Origin: Phascolarctobacterium sp.
GTDB taxonomy: Bacteria > Bacillota > Negativicutes > Acidaminococcales > Acidaminococcaceae
NCBI GenBank assembly: GCA_016302525.1
Contig: JAEDNJ010000024.1
Span: 1 to 12,659, forward strand
Length of the DNA: 12,659 bases
Direction of reading: 5' to 3'
Below are positions 7,242 to 12,659 of the stretch, piece by piece; position 1 is the first letter of the stretch; each line of letters starts with the position of its first letter. The notes below the pieces were generated by a model. That model made no database searches. It was given only the letters and a program-made list of their open reading frames with translations, and was not told the DNA's origin. A program made the position numbers and the translations under genes.

Positions 7242-8081
7242 ATGAAATTAGGTAAAATTTTAAGTGGTGCATTAGCACTTACGATGGCTTTAGTTGTTTC
7301 CGTAACTGCAGAGGCTGCCAAAAAAAGAGTAGCTGTTATGAATGTAGGCAATAATGCTCATACCAGATTTGGTCAGGCTGCTGCCGATCAATTAAATGTA
7401 GAGATTGAATCCGCTATTGTTAACTCTGGCGCTTATGAAGCACTGGAAAGAGGCAGATTGCAATACTGCTTAAGAGAATTAGGTCTGCAAAACAGCGGTG
7501 TTGTAGACGGAAATTCTGCTATCGAGTTCGGCAAAATGACTGGCGCGCAATACAGTGTATTTGGCAATGTTGTTAGTGCGGAAATTACTCAAACTCCGAT
7601 TACCTTCCAGATTAAGGGCAAGATTAGAATGCAATTCAAATTAGTTGACAATATGTCTGGTAGCATTGTTTCTGCTAAGATGCTGGAGGGCACCAAGAGT
7701 ATCTCTACCTTTGAGGCGGACAAGAATAATATCCCTGAAGCAACCTTAATTCACGGTGCAGCTGTTGATGTTTCCGAGAAGGTTAGAAGAGAGCTGATTG
7801 GTAACCAGGTTGGTACTATTGCAGCTATTCAGGGAGAAAAGGTGTACATCGATTTAGGCAGTAGCAATGGCATTAAGGAAGGCGACGTATTCATTGTCTA
7901 TAAGGAAGGCAAGCCTATTTTCCATCCTATTAAAAAGACTATTATTGGTGTAACCACTGTTGATTTAGGTGAAATGAAGGTCATCGAGGTTCAAGATGAC
8001 TATGCAGCTGGCACCTGCAAGCTGAAAAATGGTGCAATACCTAAAGAAGGTATGAAGGTTAAGGGGAAGATGAAAAAATGA
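7242..8081 (+). CDS. Exported CsgG-domain protein with FlgT-C-like C-terminal domain
   Basis: 279 residues from ATG 7242; AGGAG at 7229-7233 gives 8-nt spacing, better than the GTG at 7239. Seen: a signal peptide with cleavage near AEA-AKK (residue 25). A CsgG-like domain (28-185) starts VAVMNVG and contains AYEALERGRLQYCLRELGLQ, then the GKMTGAQYSVFGNV motif typical of CsgG/FlgO/TolB-N proteins. A C-terminal domain (188-275) has GEKVYIDLGSSNGIKEGDVFIV and GEMKVIEVQDDYAAGTCK, matching my memory of the FlgT C-terminal domain. CsgG is the curli secretion pore and is lipidated; here there is no lipobox, and no curlin gene is nearby. A role in an outer-membrane-linked ring or complex is more likely than amyloid export. 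It overlaps the next gene by 4 bp (ATGA), implying coupled production. Confidence 0.88.
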   Translation: MKLGKILSGALALTMALVVSVTAEAAKKRVAVMNVGNNAHTRFGQAAADQLNVEIESAIVNSGAYEALERGRLQYCLRELGLQNSGVVDGNSAIEFGKMTGAQYSVFGNVVSAEITQTPITFQIKGKIRMQFKLVDNMSGSIVSAKMLEGTKSISTFEADKNNIPEATLIHGAAVDVSEKVRRELIGNQVGTIAAIQGEKVYIDLGSSNGIKEGDVFIVYKEGKPIFHPIKKTIIGVTTVDLGEMKVIEVQDDYAAGTCKLKNGAIPKEGMKVKGKMKK

Positions 8082-9184
8082 GAAAAGCGTTGATTATGCT
8101 TTTAGTCCTGGCTCTCACCAGTATCTGCGCTGCCTGTTTCGCGAAGAATGTCACTGTTAGTGGTGTAGGCAGTACGGAGTCCGAGGCTAAAAGCGATGCT
8201 TTACGTATGGCCATTGAGCAAGCCTCAGGCATGATGATTGATTCGCAAACCTGGGTTGACAAGGCTGTTGTTATTGAGGATAAGATTACATCTAGATCCA
8301 GAGGCTACATTACTAATTACAAGGTAGTAAATTCTGCCAATGATGATGGTAATTGGAAGGTAACCATGAATGTGGATGTGGTTGATGACCCTAACAGCGT
8401 TAAGGGGCTGATGGATGCTCTGGCTCGTGAGGGCTTAATTCAAGAGGTAGCTTTGAATCCGCGTATTGCCGTAGTCATTCCCGAAAGGCATCTAAATTAT
8501 CGAGTACCAAATCCTACTGGTGAAACTGCTTTAATCAAGAAGTTTATCGAATCTGGCTTTAACAATATGGTTGATATTAGCGATACTAGAACGAAGCTTA
8601 ACAATCCTATGCTGATGAACCAGGATGAGCTGGCTAGCCTGGCTAACAGCCTGCGTGCAGATATTCTGATTGTTGGTGAAGCCTTTAGTGAGAGTGCTGG
8701 TGATGTGGGTAAGTTCTTGCCTGGTCAACAACGTACTGGAATTCAATCCTGCCGTGCTCGTGTAGAGGCTAAGATGTATTATGCTCGCACTGGTCAAATC
8801 ATAGCTGCCGATGGCAAAGCTGGCTCTGGTGCGGACACATCTCAGGCTATTGCCAGCAAAAAGGCTCTGGCCAATGCTGGTGATGCCTTAGGCGAATATT
8901 TTGTTACTAAATTTATGGAAGCTATTGGTCGTGGCAATACCTCTATGGAAGTAATTGCCAATGTTTCCAGCTATCAGGATGCAAATAAAATTACTGCTGC
9001 CCTTGGTCAGGTAAACGGCGTAAAGGATTTGCAGCTGCGCAATTATGCTGATGGTAAGGCAATCTTTTCTATGGTATATACTGGTTCTCCGGAAAGCTTA
9101 TTTAACCAGCTGCAGAAAAATGCAGAGTGTACCGTAGAAATGAGCTCCACTGCTTATAAGTCTTTGACTGTTAATGTTTACTAA
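8078..9184 (+). CDS. Exported FlgT-N-like protein with TolB/CsgG-like middle and ferredoxin-like C-terminus
   Basis: 368 residues from ATG 8078, overlapping the previous stop (ATGA); AAGGGGAAG lies upstream. Seen: a signal peptide with cleavage near CFA-KNV (residue 22). An N-terminal domain (24-105) has VSGVGSTESEAKSDALRMAI, the pattern of the FlgT N-terminal and related LPP20 folds. A middle region (about 125-285) begins PRIAVVIPE and contains LANSLRADILIVGEAF, like the TolB-N/CsgG fold. A last segment (about 290-368) with SSYQDANKITAALGQVNGV and a strand-rich end suggests a ferredoxin-like fold. C17 and C20 give only poor lipobox matches. FlgT proper has N, middle and C domains in one chain; here a FlgT-C-like domain is in the upstream overlapping gene. 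Function unknown; close partnership with the CsgG-like protein is inferred. Confidence 0.85.
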   Translation: MRKALIMLLVLALTSICAACFAKNVTVSGVGSTESEAKSDALRMAIEQASGMMIDSQTWVDKAVVIEDKITSRSRGYITNYKVVNSANDDGNWKVTMNVDVVDDPNSVKGLMDALAREGLIQEVALNPRIAVVIPERHLNYRVPNPTGETALIKKFIESGFNNMVDISDTRTKLNNPMLMNQDELASLANSLRADILIVGEAFSESAGDVGKFLPGQQRTGIQSCRARVEAKMYYARTGQIIAADGKAGSGADTSQAIASKKALANAGDALGEYFVTKFMEAIGRGNTSMEVIANVSSYQDANKITAALGQVNGVKDLQLRNYADGKAIFSMVYTGSPESLFNQLQKNAECTVEMSSTAYKSLTVNVY

Positions 9185-9209
9185 TTCGAGAAAGGAAACG
9201 GAAATTGTT

Positions 9210-10322
9210 ATGAAGATTTTTTCTACAAAAGCTTTAGTCGCTGCTGCGATTATTTTGAGCTCCTCATGTATGTATCATGCCATCCAATCTCCGGCTGTTT
9301 TTGCTGCTAAGGTAGAGACTACCACCGTTGTGACAGTAGAACAAAAGACTCAGGTAAACTGGGAAAAGGGCGCTGATTCTGAGGTTGTGGCTATGGGGAT
9401 TGGCTTGCCTCCGCAAAATGCAGTTGGTGCACAGGGCAAGGTACTGGCTCGCCGTGCAGCTGTTGTTGATGCTCAACGCAATTTAGTAGAAACTATTAAT
9501 GGTGTACAGGTTGATGCAGAGACCACCGTAGAAAACCTGATGGTTACTAGTGATGTTGTTAAGACTCGTGTAGCTGGCCTGATTAAGGGTGCAACTATTG
9601 TGAGCGAGCAGCAAAATCCGGACGGCAGCTACAGTGTAATAATGCGTGTGCCCATTTATGGTGTAAGTGGCTCCTTAGGTGCTGCGATTGTAGATGAAGC
9701 ACTCAAGAATGCTCCTGAGCCTGCTCCTGCTCCGCTGCTGCCTAATGTTAAGGGCGCTGCTGAGGATGCTAGACTAGAGGCTGCTAATATTATTGCTGCT
9801 GCTAAGGCAGAGGCTGCTAATATTATTGCTGCAGCTAGAAAGCAAGCCGATGCTATTATTGCTGAAGCTAAAGGAACAACAAATGCACCTAGCGCAGTTG
9901 TAGCAGCTGCTCCTGTTGCTGAGAGCAAGGTTACTGTTTTAAATGCTAGCGAAATTAGAGAGCTGGATAGCAACGAATATACTGGCGTTATCATTGATGC
10001 TTCTGGCCTGCCCTTAGAGGCAACCTTCTCCCCTGTCATTTATGATGTTAAGGGTCGTGCTATCTATGGTATGAAGAATGTTAACCCTGATTTTGCTATC
10101 TCTAAAGGCATGGTTGAGTACTCCCGCAATCTGGAGCAATCCAAGCTGCAAAGCCGTGCAGGCAGCAATCCTTTGATTTTGAAGGCTACGAGCGTATCTG
10201 GCGGTAAGAACTCTACCAACAAGGTTAATGTTGTAGTTTCTGAGGCTGATGGCGACAAGATTCTTTTGGCTAACGAAAAGAATAGCATGCTGAAGCAATG
10301 CTCCGTAGTATTTGTAAGATAA
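9210..10322 (+). CDS. Exported LPP20-domain protein B with hendecad coiled-coil insertion
   Basis: 370 residues from ATG 9210. An in-frame ATG at 9174 lies in the previous gene and lacks a ribosome site, while purine runs AAAGGAAA (9191-9198) and GGAAA (9200-9204) favour 9210. Seen: a signal peptide with cleavage near VFA-AKV (residue 32); an LPP20-like domain (about 50-151) almost superimposable on protein A, with ARRAAVVDAQRNLVETI and DGSYSVIMRVPIYG; a Pro/Ala linker (168-180). Next come three 11-residue repeats of the type EAANIIAAAKA (190-222), an Ala/Val linker, and the same C-terminal domain as protein A (257-370) ending VVFVR. The insertion predicts a rod-like coiled coil that would separate the end domains or drive oligomerisation (inference). 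No good lipobox is present. It is the last of the five clustered genes and follows its neighbour by 25 bp. Confidence 0.88.
   Translation: MKIFSTKALVAAAIILSSSCMYHAIQSPAVFAAKVETTTVVTVEQKTQVNWEKGADSEVVAMGIGLPPQNAVGAQGKVLARRAAVVDAQRNLVETINGVQVDAETTVENLMVTSDVVKTRVAGLIKGATIVSEQQNPDGSYSVIMRVPIYGVSGSLGAAIVDEALKNAPEPAPAPLLPNVKGAAEDARLEAANIIAAAKAEAANIIAAARKQADAIIAEAKGTTNAPSAVVAAAPVAESKVTVLNASEIRELDSNEYTGVIIDASGLPLEATFSPVIYDVKGRAIYGMKNVNPDFAISKGMVEYSRNLEQSKLQSRAGSNPLILKATSVSGGKNSTNKVNVVVSEADGDKILLANEKNSMLKQCSVVFVR
9777..9875 (+). repeat. Three tandem 33-bp repeats encoding hendecads
   Basis: Units at 9777-9809, 9810-9842 and 9843-9875. The first two share their first 23 bases exactly; the third is diverged in DNA but keeps the protein pattern (EAANIIAAAKA, EAANIIAAARK, QADAIIAEAKG). 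Eleven-residue periodicity of this kind forms coiled coils in proteins such as rotary-ATPase stalks. Confidence 0.85.
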
Positions 10323-10350
10323 ATTAAGCTGAGGCTAAAAACAAGCAGAT

Positions 10351-10358
10351 AGGAGGTG
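10351..10358 (+). promoter_or_regulatory. Consensus ribosome binding site of the CAP-domain gene
   Basis: AGGAGGTG, a full match to the anti-Shine-Dalgarno sequence, 7 nt before the ATG at 10366. It fixes the start and predicts efficient translation. Confidence 0.7.
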
Positions 10359-10365
10359 TAAAGGA

Positions 10366-10866
10366 ATGCTAAAATGTTGTAAGGCAGGACTAAGCCTTCT
10401 ATCTGCTCTTTTGCTTTTAGGAGCATTGCATGGACAGGCTTATGCTATTGCTAAATATAGACAGCAGCCCACACAAATGACAGTAGCCAATGAGGCTATG
10501 GAGGTTTTTTCCATCGTTAATAGGGAGAGAAAGGCTCAAGGGCTGAGCCCCCTAGTCTTGGATAAGGAGCTTATGGAGGCTGCAGCAATTAGAGCTCGTG
10601 AGCTGCCGCGTAATTATTCTCATACACGACCTGATGGCACAAGCTGCTTCACTGTTTTAAAATATCATAACGCCTATAAGGGGGAAAATATTGCCGCTGG
10701 CTATCCTAATTCCAGGGCTGCCATGGATGGGTGGATGCATTCTCCGGGGCATAGGGCAAATATCCTGAATCCTAAATTTACGAAGATAGGTATTGGTTAT
10801 GTCTATGAGCCTAATTCTAAATATAGACATTATTGGACACAGCTCTTTTTAAGCAGGGATTTTTAG
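10366..10866 (+). CDS. Secreted CAP/SCP-domain protein (YkwD-like)
   Basis: 166 residues. Seen: a signal peptide (about 1-27; cleavage after AYA), then a single CAP (cysteine-rich secretory/PR-1) domain (about 45-163) with the bacterial family hallmarks VNRERKAQGLSPLVLD, YSHTRPDG (His86), GENIAAGY (Glu107), WMHSPGHRANILNP (His129) and HYWTQLFL. These residues form the conserved CAP cavity. The length is minimal for the family: no cell-wall-binding or other extra domain. The biochemical role of bacterial CAP proteins is not settled. It follows LPP20-like gene B by 43 bp without a visible terminator, so it may be read through from the cluster, but functional linkage is unproven. Confidence 0.93.
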   Translation: MLKCCKAGLSLLSALLLLGALHGQAYAIAKYRQQPTQMTVANEAMEVFSIVNRERKAQGLSPLVLDKELMEAAAIRARELPRNYSHTRPDGTSCFTVLKYHNAYKGENIAAGYPNSRAAMDGWMHSPGHRANILNPKFTKIGIGYVYEPNSKYRHYWTQLFLSRDF

Positions 10867-10921
10867 GATTTTTCAAGACAAAGATTTCTCTCGTAAATGT
10901 TAAGGAAAAGACATAATTAGG

Positions 10922-10951
10922 TTGTAGTATTTTACTGAAATATGGTATAAT
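10922..10951 (+). promoter_or_regulatory. Strong sigma-A promoter of the small exported protein gene
   Basis: TTGTAG (10922-10927), an 18-bp spacer and a perfect TATAAT (10946-10951) preceded by TGG, an extended -10 element. It lies about 60 bp before the ATG at 11011, making the next gene an independent unit. Confidence 0.75.
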
Positions 10952-11010
10952 AGGCGACAGATGTAAAGCTTGTTTTACTATATTTTGAAAATTTGGCAAG
11001 AGGTGTTACT

Positions 11011-11463
11011 ATGAAAAAATTAGCAATGGCACTGGCTATGACTGGTGCAATGGCAATGGCAAGTGTATGCTCTGCTGCTGGCGAGGGTGCTGCTCTCACT
11101 AAGGCGCAAAAGGCTTTAGAAACCTTTACTGCTGGTATTAATGGTGTTGAAACTGTAACCTATGCTCAGGCTTCTGCAGGTCTTGTGCCCGAATTAAAGG
11201 CGAAGCTGACTGAGGAAGCTTATAATGGCCTCAAAAAATCTGTCAAGGAAAAGCTAGGCACCTGCAAGGAGTCTCACTTCCGCAGCTTTGAGCGCTTCAA
11301 TGATGGCGATAGAGTTGTTTACCTGGGTAAATACAGCAAGGAAGAAAATGTTGCGATGATTTTTGTTTTCAATCCTGCTGGCAAAATCGTCAACTTTGCT
11401 TTGAATCCTATTAAACCAGCTCCGGCTCCTGCTAAGGCTCCCGCTGCTCCCGAAAAGAAATAA
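11011..11463 (+). CDS. Small exported protein of unknown function
   Basis: 150 residues from ATG 11011, placed by the AAGAGGTG ribosome site at 10998-11005; an upstream in-frame TTG at 10993 has no site. Seen: a signal peptide (about 1-22; cleavage near CSA-AGE), a helical then strand-rich core (30-132) with LTEEAYNGLKKSVKEKLG and DRVVYLGKYSKEENVAMIF, and a Pro/Ala/Lys-rich tail (133-150). The core recalls small NTF2-like/DUF3887-type secreted domains, but I cannot confirm membership. It has its own strong promoter and ends in a strong terminator, so it is a single-gene transcript, probably abundant. No lipobox. Confidence 0.85.
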   Translation: MKKLAMALAMTGAMAMASVCSAAGEGAALTKAQKALETFTAGINGVETVTYAQASAGLVPELKAKLTEEAYNGLKKSVKEKLGTCKESHFRSFERFNDGDRVVYLGKYSKEENVAMIFVFNPAGKIVNFALNPIKPAPAPAKAPAAPEKK

Positions 11464-11501
11464 AATAGTGCGCTAGGTATAATGCTTTATCTAGTAAAAA
11501 C

Positions 11502-11534
11502 AAAAATGCTCGCCTTAACAGCGAGCATTTTTTT
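11502..11534. terminator. Bidirectional intrinsic terminator between convergent genes
   Basis: A perfect 12-bp stem, AAAAATGCTCGC paired with GCGAGCATTTTT, around the 7-nt loop CTTAACA, with T runs leaving on both strands (7 T at 11528-11534; 5 A at 11502-11506). It serves the small exported protein on the plus strand and the aminotransferase on the minus strand. Confidence 0.92.
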
Positions 11535-11548
11535 GCAACGATTTTAAA

Positions 11549-12659
11549 TTACATACATTCGCGGATAGCCTTAGCCATGCGTTTAATGCCTTCCACAATG
11601 CGCTCATCCGGCATATTGGAGAAGTTGATACGCATGCTGCGGTCGGTTTTGTCGTTGGGGTAGAAGGCATCACCGATAACACCAGCAACCTTTTGCTCAA
11701 TGCATTTTTGGAATACCTTGAGAGCGCTTACGCCTTCGGGGAAGGTGAGCCAGAGGAAGAGACCGCCTTCAGGATGGGTCCATTCGGTGCCTGCAGGGAA
11801 TTCAGCAGCCATACGCTCTAAAATTAAATCACGACGATGCTTGTAAAGAGCAACGATTTCCTTAACGTGCTCGTCCAGGTCATATTGCTCCATGTAAGCA
11901 TCAGCAACGCCTTGGTCGAAGTTAGAGGTGTGCAGGTCAGCACTTTGTTTAATCATAACAAATTTTTCCAGCAGCTCGTGCTCAGCAGCAATCCAGCCCA
12001 AGCGCAGACCGGGGCAGAAAATCTTGGAGAAGGTGCCCAGGAACATTACAAGGCCCTTGGTGTCCAGAGATTTCAGAGAAGGCAGGATTACGCCTTCATA
12101 GCGCAGCTCGCCGTAGGGGTTGTCTTCAACTACAGGCAGGTTGTGCTTATTAACAACCTCCATGAAGGCTTGACGGCGTTCCATAGACCAGGTGCGGCCA
12201 GTGGGGTTTTGGAAGTCAGGAATTACATAGATAAATTTGCAGTTCGGAGTAGTAGAGAGAATTTTATCCAGCTCTTCAGGAATCAAACCGCCGTTGTCGG
12301 TAGGAACCTCAACGAATTTAGGTTGATAAGCATTGAAAGCGTTGAGAGCGCCCAGGTAAGAGGGGCTTTCGCAGAGAACAACATCACCAGGGTTGATGAA
12401 CAGCTTGCCCACGAAGTCCAGGCATTGTTGAGAGCCGGTTGTGATGAGAATGTCATCTACGTCAACAGGGGTATTGTATTTGTCAGCCATACGCTTGGAA
12501 ATCTTTGCGCGCAGAGAAGGACGGCCTTCGGTGGTTGCATATTGCAGCAGTTGACGGCCTTCTTTAAGCACCAGGTCATGAGAAACCTTGGCAATTTCTT
12601 CAATAGGGAACAGCTCCGGTGCAGGCAGACCACCAGCAAAGGAAATGATGTCGGGCTGT
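11549..12659 (-). CDS. PLP-dependent class I/II aminotransferase (2-aminoadipate/aromatic type), N-terminus cut
   Basis: 369 residues are visible, open to the window edge; reading from the first in-frame GTG (12571) would wrongly drop the motif upstream of it. The stop is at 11551-11549. Seen: near the start ISFAGGLPAPELFPIEEI, the substrate-loop motif of LysN-like and MocR-related aminotransferases; then YATTEGRPSLR, TTGSQQCLDF (cofactor phosphate region), PDFQNPTGRTWS, VEDNPYGELRY (PLP-contacting Asp and Tyr), GTFSKIFCPGLRLGW with the Schiff-base Lys, and the C-terminal MRINFSN whose Arg binds the substrate carboxylate. About 20-25 residues are probably missing. No DNA-binding domain is visible in the part present. 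It transfers amino groups between an amino acid and a 2-oxo acid in the cytoplasm; the exact substrate (2-aminoadipate, branched-chain or aromatic) is not decidable here. Ends at the shared bidirectional terminator. Confidence 0.93.
   Translation of the reverse strand, partial: QPDIISFAGGLPAPELFPIEEIAKVSHDLVLKEGRQLLQYATTEGRPSLRAKISKRMADKYNTPVDVDDILITTGSQQCLDFVGKLFINPGDVVLCESPSYLGALNAFNAYQPKFVEVPTDNGGLIPEELDKILSTTPNCKFIYVIPDFQNPTGRTWSMERRQAFMEVVNKHNLPVVEDNPYGELRYEGVILPSLKSLDTKGLVMFLGTFSKIFCPGLRLGWIAAEHELLEKFVMIKQSADLHTSNFDQGVADAYMEQYDLDEHVKEIVALYKHRRDLILERMAAEFPAGTEWTHPEGGLFLWLTFPEGVSALKVFQKCIEQKVAGVIGDAFYPNDKTDRSMRINFSNMPDERIVEGIKRMAKAIRECM

Noticed and set aside
7242..8081. CsgG-like protein as evidence for a curli (amyloid) secretion locus
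   Set aside because: No curlin-repeat protein or CsgE/CsgF-like gene is present, the lipobox is missing, and the FlgT-C-like tail points elsewhere.
9777..9875. Short tandem repeats as a possible CRISPR array
   Set aside because: The repeats are in frame, have no spacers and encode a regular coiled coil.
9656..10039. Minus-strand open frame rich in Ala/Ser within LPP20-like gene B
   Set aside because: It arises from the reverse complement of the GCT-rich hendecad repeats; no start signal.

Overview
The window looks like chromosome from a diderm Firmicute (Negativicutes; possibly the Acidaminococcaceae/Phascolarctobacterium area, though the genus is only a guess). The reasons are Firmicute-style strong Shine-Dalgarno sequences (AGGAGGTG, GAGGAGG, AGAGGTG), lysine-rich low-to-moderate-GC genes, and a set of secreted proteins of families (CsgG, LPP20, FlgT-like) that belong to outer-membrane-bearing cells. 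No tRNA, rRNA, CRISPR array, insertion sequence or phage gene was seen.

Layout. (1) Positions 1-5010, minus strand: an ABC importer operon transcribed right to left in the order substrate-binding lipoprotein, ATPase 1, fused two-domain permease, ATPase 2 (cut by the left edge). A terminator-like hairpin sits between the binding protein and the rest, and the last three genes are tightly coupled (4-bp GTGA overlap, then a 2-bp gap). The family is the ferric/AfuABC-like type, but the substrate is not readable from sequence. (2) Positions 5011-5383: a divergent intergenic region with candidate promoters both ways and several dyads. (3) Positions 5384-10322, plus strand: five consecutive genes for exported proteins: LPP20-like protein A, a helical/TPR-like protein, a CsgG-domain protein ending in a FlgT-C-like domain, a FlgT-N-like protein with a TolB/CsgG-like middle, and LPP20-like protein B, a paralogue of A with a coiled-coil insertion. 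(4) Positions 10366-10866: a secreted CAP/SCP (YkwD-like) protein. (5) Positions 11011-11463: a small exported protein of unknown function with its own strong promoter. (6) A perfect-stem bidirectional terminator at 11502-11534, then the convergent 3' part of a PLP-dependent aminotransferase on the minus strand, cut by the right edge.

The most interesting part is the 5-kb exported-protein cluster. Its domains are those of the Vibrio flagellar outer-membrane ring proteins FlgO/FlgP/FlgT and of the CsgG secretion pore. They are arranged differently, with no flagellar or curli gene in sight, and none of the proteins has a convincing lipobox. I infer a periplasmic or outer-membrane-associated assembly of unknown role.
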